The notes under the pieces are model-generated. The model worked only from the letters and a program-made list of their open reading frames with translations, had not been told where the DNA came from and searched no databases. The position numbers and the translations under genes were made by a program. From the NCBI GenBank assembly GCA_029817715.1, contig JARUPY010000396.1, positions 6,448,001 to 6,512,000 of the forward strand: 64,000 nt of DNA, in the 5' to 3' direction. Each line of letters opens with the position of its first letter. Positions within the stretch are counted from its first letter, which is position 1. The DNA is from Melastoma dodecandrum. Its lineage: Eukaryota > Streptophyta > Magnoliopsida > Myrtales > Melastomataceae. This document shows, piece after piece, positions 35,312 to 45,754 of this stretch.

Positions 35312-36529
35312 TTAAAGAAGATTGGGGGGATTTTTTATTCTTTGTAATATTCTCCAAATTTTCTTCACTTTCTGGTTTTTTGTAAATTTTATTTTATAAT
35401 TTCTTTTTTCTAAAACAGAGTTCTTCTTCATTTTCCTTTTCCAAATCTGTAAGTTAAACGAAAATGTGTGCATAGAGAGTGAGAGCCTCACGTTGAAAAT
35501 AATATCAATAAGAGCAAAAACAAAACATTCACTTATGCTTTAACCCTTTTCATGATGAGATTGTCGATTAATTTTATAACGAAATTCTGATGAGTTTATA
35601 CGCTAGGCTCGACATTTGGGCCTATCCAATATCACTCACCCTTCTTATAATTATTTACATTAGGGAGATTGTATGGCTTGCAAGCTCCTACAAGACATAG
35701 CTCAAAATAATACGAGGGCTCATGCCATCATGCCTATATAGAAAAAGGTTTTGCTGATCTAAATATTTTCACGGGGAAAATGCCTATTGGGGAGAGGGGG
35801 TTGGACTGTCAAAATCATGGGGTCAACTTCCTGACTTTGATGTTCACATTCTAACTAGTAAGGGATTTAATATCATCCATCATCCACACAGAACCAACAC
35901 CGTTTATCATTCATTATTTTCCCTAATGTGAGGGGGATTGTACTAATTGGGTCTGTCTGATCATGGATCGTTATCAAACACGCGAGAAGACCAGCACAAG
36001 CACACGATACTTACAAATAATAAACAATGATTTTTGGGGATGTGGGTGGAAAGGGTCTTTAGGGTTGGGTGCAAGTCTGTGATGAATGTGACTGATGATG
36101 ATGATCATGATGAAAGCATTAGTTCAACAAAAACCCTCTTTTTATTCCACTCTTCTTCCTCTTCTTCTCCTTATTTCATTGTTTAGGTGCAACCACCGCT
36201 TCGGCTTCTTTCCGAGAGTCCGTAGTCGATCTTGGGTGTTTGATTGGAACCGTGCATCACTCTTCCCCCCACATTTGTTTTTTGTAGAAAGAAAACATGT
36301 TCGTCATGATGTAAGAAGTTAGGACAGTTTACTTTTTTCTCTTACAAACTTGGGGTCAGCCAATTTAAATATGATATGTAATTAAAAAGGAGGTCGAGAG
36401 GATCATAGAATGAAGGCCGTAACCAGGGAGTAGGCTTTTTAAATGGAGAATTTGGGCTTCTGTTTTAATGGGCCTTTAAGGTAATCCGAGATAAATAGGC
36501 TTGTATTGGAATTGGGCCTTTTTTGAAGG
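35312..36529. other. Spacer downstream of GUX
   Basis: The GUX 3' region followed by AT-rich spacer with ATG/ATC simple stretches near 36,090-36,115. No gene recognised. Confidence 0.45.
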
Positions 36530-37056
36530 TTTGAAGAGATGGAGCAAGGGATCGCTCAAGAGTTGCCGCCAAGTCTCTCAACTCAAAGTTGCCAGGGCTA
36601 GGCATGCGGCTGCTGTCGCAGAGCTCAAGTCGGTGAAAGATGAGATGGATAAATTAAGTAAGGACTACGATGCATTGGCAACGGAGAGAGACCTAGTCTT
36701 TAAGAATTCGGAAGAGGCTGTTATGGAATTGAAGGAAGTCGAGAAGACGGTGGAATGATTGCTGCAAAGGAGTCATTAGAATCAGCTCAGGCAGCCCTTG
36801 TTGAGGCAGATGAACATAGCATTGGCATTGCCATGGCGAAGGAGCAAGATTCTATTACATGGGAGAAGGAACTGAAGCGAGCGGAGGAAGAGCTCTTGGA
36901 CCTCGATTCACAAGGCATGGCAGCGAAGGACTTAAAGTTGAATCCCAACGATGCTTTGGCAGTGCTTACCAAGTTGAAGTGGGAGCTAGTGACGTACATG
37001 GAGTTAAAACTGGAGCAAGAAGAGTCATCGGCCAGCGAAGGTAAAGTGGAGGAATC
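36530..37056 (+). pseudogene. WEB1: WEB1-like coiled-coil protein fragment, left part
   Basis: Reads [48 protein letters not shown], then in another frame IAAKESLESAQAALVEADE, AKEQDSITWEKELKRAEEEL and AVLTKLKWELVTYMELKLEQ. This matches the coiled coil of WEB1 (WEAK CHLOROPLAST MOVEMENT UNDER BLUE LIGHT 1) family proteins, which act in light-driven chloroplast positioning. Frameshifts near 36,565 and at 36,757 (a small deletion after KTVE) disable it, and both gene ends are missing. The copia element at 37057 interrupts it within ...KVEES. The remainder resumes at 42,431. Confidence 0.8.
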
Positions 37057-37429
37057 TGTGGGCAGTTGTCTAGCAGCTGAGCTGCTGAGCAAATGAATAT
37101 TGTGAAGTGCAGGCTTGAGGAGTAAAAACAGAGCAAGCCGAACGCAGGAGAAAGGAGGAAGGGGCCAAGCAGCAGAGGAATGATGGAAGGCTTTCAAGTG
37201 GGCTTTAAGCCTTATAAAATTAAGATAGAAGAGGGTTACAATTGTAAATTGCTTTCGTAAGTCTGTTAGCCTTGTTGTTAAAAGACAACGACAGAAAGAG
37301 GACAAAATATGTTGTTGGTGTTCTTTCTTCCTCTGTAACAAACTCTGCTGCGTTGGTTGTTTTTCTGGAAATGAGGACCGTCTGTGTTGGGGGTTGAACT
37401 CCGTCGCCGTCGTAGACCGTCGACCTTCA
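37057..37429 (+). repeat. 5' LTR of the copia element
   Basis: Begins TGTGGGCAGTTGTCTAG and ends CCGTCGACCTTCA, directly followed by the primer-binding site. A TATAAAA-like core occurs near 37,213 (CTTATAAAATTAAG). Confidence 0.93.
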
Positions 37430-37441
37430 TGGTATCAGAGC
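37430..37441 (+). other. Primer-binding site (initiator Met-tRNA)
   Basis: TGGTATCAGAGC directly after the 5' LTR is the usual copia primer-binding sequence, complementary to the 3' end of initiator methionine tRNA. Confidence 0.9.
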
Positions 37442-37542
37442 GGGAATACTAGCCGGAGGTGCGGTGGCAAGGAAGGATGGCACTGGATCTTCCGGACAGC
37501 CCATAATCGCCATTTTTCGTAAGCTCCACCGATCTTCAGGTA

Positions 37543-38570
37543 ACGAGCATAGTCTCTCCTGAGCTAACGGAGGGGAATTACAAATTGGAGATCAGTGGAG
37601 TTGGTGCTATCAATTAGAAATAAACTGGGGTTTGTAGATGGGACAATTGAAAAGCCTGCAGTGAGCAGTCCTCTGTGGCATGCCTGGGTTCGTTGTGACA
37701 GCCTAGTGAAGGCATGGTTGCAAAAATCTGTTTCGATTCCTATAGCCACTACTATCTTTTACTTCAGTACAGCGAAAGAGGTGTGGGATGAGCTGAAGGA
37801 GAGGTATGGAGAACCGGATGTTTCTAAAATTTGCCAATTGCAGTTTCAGTATCATGCTTTAACGCGGGGGAGCAAAACTGTTTCTGGGTTTTACAATGAG
37901 ATGCTTTCGCTTCTAAGGGAATTGAAGGTTTATCGGCCTATGCCATGCTGTGAGTGTGGAAAGTGTGAGTGTGGAAAGTGTGAGTGTGGATGGCAGAAGA
38001 AATACATGGAGGAACAGCAAACAGACATGGTCTTTAAGTTTTTAAATGGGCTGAGTAGAGAATATGAAGGACTGCGAACCTAGCTGCTTTTGAGGAAACC
38101 GTTTCCCACGCTAGGATAAGCGTATAATGTGATTCAGCGAGAAGAGTTACAGAAGACTATGAGAAATGAAGCAAGCTTGATGTTTGAGCACCCTGTTGCG
38201 GCCACAGTTATTGCACAGGCAGAACGCACAGCAGAAAAGGTGCTAGACACAAGTCAAGTAAATTATGCAGAACGTAAGAGATTCAACCCAAATATAATAT
38301 GTGATAACTGTGGCAAAAAGGGACACATTAAAAGGGAATGCTATTTCCTAGTTGGATTTCCATCATCCGGTACTAGAGGAGGCAGAGGTAGAGGGAGAAA
38401 TTCTGTCAGATATCAAGGCAGGGAAAGCAGAAGAACGGTCAATCTTATGAAGAGCGGAGAAGAACTATCAGAGGGACAGCTCCCACAGCTTAACCTGTCA
38501 GGGAATCAAATTCAAAAGCTCTTGTCATTGCTTAGTGTGGACTGTGGAGGACAACAAAATGCCTAATACT
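37543..38570 (+). pseudogene. Copia gag (capsid and zinc knuckle), disrupted
   Basis: The capsid part reads LVLSIRNKLGFVDGTI, WVRCDSLVKAWL and AKEVWDELKERYGEPD. The zinc knuckle CDNCGKKGHIKREC (C-x2-C-x4-H-x4-C) is at about 38,300-38,342. Damage: a one-base shift near 37,590 in the N-terminal NYK..W region, and in-frame stops at about 38,081 and 38,117. The Cys-rich turn before the tail of the capsid is expanded (CECGKCECGKCECG, 37,948-37,989) by tandem 15-base units TGTGAGTGTGGAAAG. Gag and pol are in different frames here. Confidence 0.88.
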
Positions 38571-41500
38571 CCAGCTTCATACAGACAAACCACCCAGTTA
38601 TCCACTTCATCCGCTTCCACTACTTCTGCTCCCTCATCATCTTTTTCAGGTATAATCTCCACCATGTCCTTTCATAGCAAAGCCATTCAGGCAACCCCTC
38701 AAGCTTGGATTCTGGACACTAGAGCAATAAACCATGTTGTCTCCAGCCTTGCCTATCTCTCTAACTGTCAGCTACTAAGTAAACCCCTTCAGATACATCT
38801 TCCAAACAATAGCACAATGTTAGCCACACACGTAGGAAAGGAGCATCTGAATCCAGCTCTTACACTGGAGGATGTGCTCTTCGTACCAGAATTCCAGTTT
38901 AATCTTATCTCAGCTAGTAAGCTTACCAAAAATCCATACATCTGTCTTATTTTGTCACAAAATTGCTGTTTTGTTCAGGACTTACGCAGTTGGATGACGA
39001 TTGGAGTTGCTAAACGAAGAGGAGGCCTATATGTGGTCGACAAGATAACCGGTGACAAGCATCTTAGATACCCCTCTCATATGCAGCATCAAATTACTCA
39101 ATTAAGCACAGCAGACATGTTGCATGCATTTAATACAATGAGACACTGCACTAGTCTAGATGACTTTGATCTTTGGCATTTAAGATTAGGGCATGTTGCA
39201 CAAAACAAAGTTTCTTTTCTGAAAGCATTAGAGCCAAGTATTACGATGTTAAGTAACAATGCTTGTACGGTCTGTTATCAAGCAAAGCAGAAAAAGCTGC
39301 AGTTTCCAACCAGTAGTATACAGTCGTTAGGACCTTTTGATTTAGTTCACTATGACATATGGGGACCTTGTGCAGTCACAGCATTAGGAGGATATCGATT
39401 CTTCCTAACCATAGTTGATGACTTCACAAGAGTAACATGGGTTTTTCTAATGAAAGCAAAATCAGAAGTCGGGCAATTGTTTCAGGATTTCTATAACTTT
39501 GTAGAAACACAATTTAAGGCTAGGATTAAGAAACTTAGAAGTGACAATGGTTCAGAATTTTATATGACTGATTTTTATAAAAAGCATGGGATAGAACACC
39601 AGACTTCTTGTGTGGAAACTCCGCAGCAAAACGGTGTAGTAGAGCGCAAACATCAGCACTTACTAGAAGTAATAAGAGCACAGTTATTTCAGGCAAATAT
39701 GCCTCTACATTTCTTGGGCTATGCCTTGTTAGCTGCAACTCACATAATTAATAGACTCCCTAGTAAAGTTTTGCAATATAAAACGCCCTATGAAAGGCTG
39801 TTTCATTAAAGTCCCCTATATAAAAATCTAAAGGTGTTTGGCTCCTTGTGCTATGCGTGTACAACTTCTCATGACAGAAGAAAGTTGGATAAAAGAGCAC
39901 GGACATGTGTTTTCTTGGGATATCCTCTTGGGATCAAAGGATACTATTTATTTAATTTGGACAAGGAATCAATTTTTATCACTAGAGATGTTGTTTTCCA
40001 TGAATCTATTTTTCCATTTAAGTTACAGCAACATCTATATTCAGATGCTGACACTTTGCATTCCAATGGAGACTCCTTAGTCTTACCACTTTCTTCAGCA
40101 CAGAGTCCTGCATCATCATGTTCTGCTCCTGTCATTCATGATGCATCAAATTATGTAGCTTTACATCAGAGAACACATCACATGTAGAATCATTTACTGA
40201 CTCAGGTCCGCATGATGACTTAGTTTCATTAGAGCTCCCACATGATGCATCTCATACAGATCATTCAGACCTTATTTTACGTAGAAGCACAAGAACTAAA
40301 AGGCTTCCTGGTTATCTTAGCGACTACCACCATGGGCTCTCTACCTCGCACGCAACTCCTGAGTCATCTGTACTGAATATAAGCTCAGCACTCTCATCTT
40401 CTTCTACTCTTTACCCAATTGAGCCCTTTATATCCTATTCCAGATTGTCCAAACCGTATAAATCCTATATATTATCCCTATAACATTACTCTGAACCACA
40501 TACCTATAGCGAGGTATGTCATATTCCACACTGGCAAGAAGCAATGGCTACTGAATTGCAGGCCCTACAGGACAATGGCACTTGGGAAGTTGTCTATCTG
40601 CCTCCTGGCCATCGAGCGATTGGTTGTAAATGGGTTTTTAAAACAAAACTCAATGCAGATGGAACTGTGGAGCGTCACAAAGCAAGGTTAGTGGCTAAAG
40701 GTTATACACAAAGAGAAGGTTTTGATTTCCAGGAAACCTTTAGTCCAGTAGCCAAACACACTACCATCCGGATGTTTCTAGCCCTTGCTTCTTTACAGAA
40801 TTGGCATATGCGACAGTTTGACATACACAACGCCTTTTTAAATGGTGATTTATGTGAGGTGGTGTACATGGAGTTGCCAGAGGGTATGGACATTCAAGGG
40901 GAGAGATGTTTTGGTGATGGGAAGATGGTTTGGAAGTTCAAGAAGGCTTTATATGGGCTCAAACAGGCGTCGCGACAGTGGAATGATAAGTTATCATCCT
41001 GTTTATTGGCCAACGGGTTTAACCAGTCTAAATCAGACTATACCTTATTTACTAAGCAGGGACATAGAGGATTTCTCGCTGTGCTGATATATGTCGATGA
41101 CATGGCGATTGCAGCTTCGAGTGAAGATCTAATTGAAGAGCTCAAAAGGTACTTGCTTCAGTTTTTTAAAGTAAGAGACTTGGGAATCTTGCAATTTTTT
41201 CTGGGACTTGAAATAGCAAGATCTAAAGATGGCATCCTAGAATCTCAAAGAAATTATGCGCTGCGTTTGTTGGAGGACATGGGGAAGCTAGGAGTCAAGC
41301 CTAGTAGTATACCGATGTCGCCCAATTTGAAGCTGGGGCGAGGAGAAGGGGAGGAAATTGTGGAATCAAATGCATATAGGAGATTGGTTGGAAGACCGAT
41401 CTATCTGGGTATTACTAGACCAGATTTAGCCTTCAGTGTACATATGATGGCTCAATTCATGGACAAGCCAACAAAAGCTCACTGGGATGCAGCTAACCAA

Positions 41501-42079
41501 GTGCTCCGTTACTTAAAGAGCACACCAAGAAAGGGATTGTTCTTTTCGAATAGAGAAGCAGCTGAACTCATAGCTTACTCAGACAGTGATTGGGGAGGCT
41601 GTGTTGACACGCGCAAATTAACTACTGGGATCGCAGTATTTCTGGGCAATTCGCTAGTGAGCTGGAAATCGAAGAAACAAACCACTGTCTCAAGGAGCTC
41701 GACGGAGGCCGAGTACAGAGCAATAGCGACAGCGACTGCAGAGGTGCTATGGCTGATCGCCTTGCTGAAGGATTTTGGAATAAGTTGTAAGCTGCCAGTA
41801 CCACTACATTGCGACAATAAGTCGGCCATATATATCAGCAAAAATCCAGTGTTTCACGAGCGGACGAAACACTTGGAGATGGACTTGCATTTTGTTAGGG
41901 AGAAAGTGGAACAGGGAGTAGTCAGTGTTCTTCATCTTAGAACACAGCAGCAATTGGCCGATCTATTTACGAAAGCTCTCCACCCAGGAAGGCAAAAAAT
42001 GCTCTTGGACAAGATGGGAATGAAGGATATCTATGATTCCCATCTTGAGGGGGAGTGTGGGCAGTTGTCTGGCAGCTGA
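38535..42079 (+). pseudogene. Copia pol (protease, integrase, reverse transcriptase, RNase H), disrupted
   Basis: In order: the aspartic protease region WILDTRAINHV (active-site Gly replaced by Arg), the GAG-pre-integrase motif LWHLRLGH, the integrase with Asp in HYDIWGP, Asp in LRSDNGSEF and Glu in NGVVERKHQ, then reverse transcriptase with YVDDM at about 41,089 and RNase H with STEAEYRA and ADLFTKAL. Breaks: TAA at 39,807 after YERLFH, a frameshift near 40,180, and a stop near 40,480. The last frame, 40544-42079 (511 codons), covers reverse transcriptase and RNase H without interruption and runs 24 bases into the 3' LTR. Confidence 0.92.
42047..42055 (+). other. Polypurine tract
   Basis: GAGGGGGAG directly precedes the TGTGGG start of the 3' LTR, the expected position for the plus-strand primer. 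Confidence 0.8.
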
Positions 42080-42430
42080 GCTGCTGAGCAAATGAATATT
42101 GTGAAGTGCAGGCGCTTGAGGAGTAAAAACAGAGCAAGCCGAACGCAGGAGAAAGGAGGAAGGGGCCAAGCAGCAGAGGAATGATGGAAGGCTTTCAAGT
42201 GGGCTTTAAGCCTTATAAAATTAAGATAGAAAAGGGTCACAATTGTAAATTGCTTTCGTAAGTCTGTTAGCCTTGTTGTTAAAAGGCAACGACAGAAAGA
42301 GGACAAAATATGTTGTTGGTGTTCTTTCTTCCTTTGTAACAAACTCTGCTGCGTTGGTTGTTTTTCTGGAAATGAGGACCGTCTGTGTTGGGGGTTGAAC
42401 TCCGTCGCCGTCCCAGACCGCCGACCTTCA
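42056..42430 (+). repeat. 3' LTR of the copia element
   Basis: Matches the 5' LTR apart from about eight substitutions and an extra GC after AGTGCAGG. Ends CCGACCTTCA and is followed by the duplicated GAATC. Confidence 0.93.
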
Positions 42431-42610
42431 GAATCCGAGAGAAGTGCTAGTGACAATTTGCAGGTAGCTATGGGATTGACAAAGAGGGATTCGCGTCGGT
42501 AACCATCTCATCCTTTGAAGCCAATTTAAGAAGCATTCAGTCATAGATCGAACTGGCTCAGGCGAAGGAAAAGGAGGCGAAAGATAGCCGGAGCCTACAC
42601 GAGTTCCCAA
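42431..42610 (+). pseudogene. WEB1: WEB1-like coiled-coil fragment, right part
   Basis: Resumes the sequence cut by the copia element: GFASVTISSFEANLRSIQS, then a stop, then IELAQAKEKEAKDSR, in the order expected for WEB1-family proteins. The in-frame TAG shows it was already or is now non-functional. Homology fades after about 42,610. Bases 42,611-43,361 hold only spacer and the CYP707A 3' flank. Confidence 0.7.
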
Positions 42611-43361
42611 CACGGAAATACAAATCAGTCTTCGCCGTCTCATCCTCGTCTGTCAATCTCAATCGTCTTCATTTCCTAAAACTCGGGAGTTGTTTTGCAG
42701 AAAACTGGGGGAAGATGCCAGCATGTATACACTACCGTGTATTATTTTATTACATAGGAGTAACATTGTCTGATATCCCGTCAGAAGCTCCATGAACGTG
42801 GGAGAGAGTTAGGTTTTTGTACTTTGGTCCCGTCAATAACAACAGATCTTTACATGATTGGGTGGAGTTGGGGTGAATCCCATGGAGATTCTCCAGATCC
42901 TGTCAGCATGGGGTGGATGGAGTGGATGGATTGGATATTTTCTGTGTTCCACAGAATGTGGCCTCCAGCTGGTTTCGGTCGCTGGTGGCCATTGAAAACA
43001 TTCCCCCCCACTTCTACAAAATCATTTTTTTTTTCTTTTGAAGAAAAGCCAATGCCGCCATGAAAGGGATGGAATAACGTGTGTCCAGCGAGTTGAGTAC
43101 ATGGTTAGCCTTTCCTTCTTGTTGTCCCGGAACAAGCAAGAAAGACACCCCTTCACCACCTCCCATTTTCTGACATGCAGTTCACGACTCCAATCATTCC
43201 TCCCCCCTCGTTACTTTGGAACATGGTTGTCAATTATCAGATTCTTTTTGGGTATTCATCAATTTCGAATAGACAAACAGAAGCTAATGATGATAGATCG
43301 TTTTAACAATGGCCAGCCCCCACATTTTGCCCGGGAGGTTCTCTTTTGATTTTCTGCACCA

Positions 43362-45634
43362 CTATGGTGGGAGCTTCCAGAATCTGGCAGGGAGTCCATC
43401 CCGGGGAACTGGGAATGGACTGTACTGAGTCCCGTTTTGGGATCCCACAACTTCCCATCTGCAGCAGAAACAAGCGAATCAGAAACCTAAAAAAGCAGGG
43501 GTCATTGCCGGACATGAACAGACATCGGTTTGAGTCAGAATCTGACTGTTTGTAGGAAGAATCTCAAAAAGGAAAAAAAAGAATTGTACCTGAACTTTGT
43601 CACCAGGTGATGGATGAGGGTTAGGATCTCTAACTTGGCAAGCTCGTTCCCAGGGCAGCAGTGGACTCCACTCCCGAATGGCATGAACGTGTATGGTTTT
43701 GGTGATACCTAGGCGACAACAAAAGACCCAAGTTAATCTCCAACATGATTATCACTACTTTGTTCTTTTGTTTACAGTGAATGGGTGATGTCATTGTTTT
43801 TTAGTACCTCAAACCTAGATGGGTCAAAATTGTCAGGATCAGAGAAGTAGTCAGGGTTATGGTGGATGTTCCTGAACAGAGGAAGAACCTTCCAACCTTT
43901 TGGGATCAAGTAACCTGTAATTTTTAAAAAGAAAAAGAAAAATCACTTCATTGAGATGAGATCCAAACAACTGGTCTTTTTATCAAATCTTACAGAACTG
44001 GGTTCATGGTTTTGTTTTGTTTACTTTACCCTTGTATTCCAAGTCTGTGACAGCTTCTCGGTAGGTGAAAGATATGATTGTGGCCATCCTCAATGTCTCC
44101 ATGACGACCTACACCAAAAATAGAAAATTAGATTTCACCCTTCTTACATGCAATTACAAGGATCTCCCCCCGTGTCAGTAATAATGTCCTAATTAAATAT
44201 ATTTACCCTGTGTGTGACCGGCATTGCCCTGGTCTGGCTCCAACTCAACGGTTGGAACCCTTCGCTGTTCGACCGGATGGTTGCGTTCTGTTCTGCCTGC
44301 GAGCCAGCGATGGAACAAACACGTCAGCTGAGCGGAATTGGGAGTAATCGATCTGGAATTACGAGTTTGTTGGAAGTGGTCTGAACCTTGACGGTCTCTA
44401 GAAGCTTGGGGTTGTCGTGAAGGTACTTGATGACCCAGGTCATTACGCTCGCGGTTGTGTCCTGAGCGGCGAACAGGACGCCGATGATGTTATCAGCGAT
44501 CTGGGCATCGGTGAGGATCTCGCCCTTTTCATCCCTGGAATCCAGTAGGCAACCCAGTAGGTTCTTCTCGTTGAACCTCTTCTCCTTCCTCTCAGAAATG
44601 ATCTCGCTGATGATCCTGTCCAGGTTCCTCCTTGCCTGAATAAAACCAAAAGTGAGGTTGATATCTCGTTCGTGATGGTCAGAATCATTACAACCTCAGG
44701 GAGGTCTGGGAATGTATGTCTTACCAGTAAAGCCTTCCGGTAACGGCTGCCGGGGATGTTCCATGGGAAACAGTTGTATCCCCTGTCAACCTGACAGTAG
44801 TTCTTCTTCAGTTCTTCCCTGAAATGATTCTCCAAATTTCCAAATACTGCCAGGATCCCAACTTCAAACGAGAACTGGTGTCGGAAGAAATGCCGCTGTC
44901 AATCACATGGACTAGAAAATGACACAAATCGAAAGGAATTTGGATGCCGTTGAGAAGTTTCCCAATACCTTCTTCATCTCCTGGAACGTGTTGGTGACCC
45001 TGCCGCCATCCCATGAGTCCAATGTGGAGAGCAGGAGTGCCTCGACTTCGGCGACCTTGCTCCGTATAACCTCCGGCGACAGTGACGACTGGACGAGCTT
45101 CCTCAGGCGTGTGTGGTAGTGCCCCTGGTGAAAGAACAGGGCAGAGGGTCCAATCAACCGCTCCTTGCTCTTAGGGTATGTCGGCTTGAACAGGTGCGCC
45201 TGCATCGCCAGGACGAACCTTGCCGCCTCAGGCGACGCCAGCATCACGCTCGGACAACCTAGTACTTGTATCTTAAATATCTCCCCATATCTGTGACACC
45301 CAAGAAAGAAGAGAAACAGATAACAAAAGAGAGCCACTTCAGACGAACTGCCAATTACCCGATAAACCCAAAACCGTGCCAATTCGGAAAACACGAGAAA
45401 GCCCAGGAAATCATTCCGCAACCTCTTTTGCTTGGAAGTGAAGAAAACATTCGGGTCCTGAGAGTAGAGCTGGAGGGTCTCCCCGATATAAGGCCAACCC
45501 ATTGAGCCGGGAGGCAGAGGGAGCTTCTTCCCCTTGGCCTTGCTGTTAAACGACCTTCTTCCATTCCTGAACGAAACAAGTCCGAGGAACGACGCGACGA
45601 CTACTAATGCTACGAGGCAGACCGCTAGAACCAT
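43362..45634 (-). CDS. CYP707A: Abscisic acid 8'-hydroxylase (cytochrome P450 CYP707A)
   Basis: Nine exons on the minus strand (45634-45423, 45290-44969, 44874-44725, 44635-44387, 44296-44207, 44108-44030, 43914-43808, 43708-43590, 43458-43362) join in phase to 474 aa. CYP707A oxidises ABA at C-8', the main step of ABA breakdown, on the ER membrane. Seen: an N-terminal hydrophobic anchor (VLAVCLVALVVVASFLGL), the hinge LPLPPGSMGWPYIGE, the I-helix AAQDTTAS (284-291), ExxR at 345-348, RNIHHNPDYFSDPDNFDPSRF, the heme loop PFGSGVHCCPGNELAK with ligand Cys421, and the tail RWEVVGSQNG. The heme loop departs from the usual GNGTHSCPG at three positions but keeps Cys, Phe and Gly. Nothing suggests a defect. 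A TATA box lies 113 bases upstream. Confidence 0.95.
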
Positions 45635-45746
45635 TCGGTCAACTCAGAAAGAATTCGGTTAAAGGGCAGGGCGTTTGGCTAGAGAGGGGTATGAGGGAAC
45701 TAAGTGAGTTATGGCGTAGAGAGCGAGAGGGGGGACGGAGGAGTTG

Positions 45747-45754
45747 TATTTATA
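45747..45754 (-). promoter_or_regulatory. TATA box of CYP707A
   Basis: On the minus strand TATAAATA lies 113 bases before the CYP707A ATG. The upstream spacer (45,755-48,715) shows no gene I can support; short open frames there lack family resemblance. Confidence 0.6.

Larger units (their letters stand above)
37057..42430 (+). mobile_element. Ty1/copia LTR retrotransposon, two LTRs, damaged coding region
   Basis: A 5.4-kb element with 373- and 375-base LTRs (TG...CA), a GAATC target duplication (37052-37056 and 42431-42435), a primer site matching initiator Met-tRNA, and a polypurine tract. The order protease, integrase, reverse transcriptase, RNase H makes it copia. By eye the LTRs differ at about eight bases plus one 2-base indel, roughly 2%, so it is fairly young. 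The gag and pol frames carry several stops and shifts, so it cannot move on its own. It inserted into an already coiled-coil WEB1-like sequence. Confidence 0.95.

Noticed and set aside
37948..37992. Short regular repeats as a CRISPR-like array
   Set aside because: They are 15-base coding units inside copia gag without spacers, in a plant genome.
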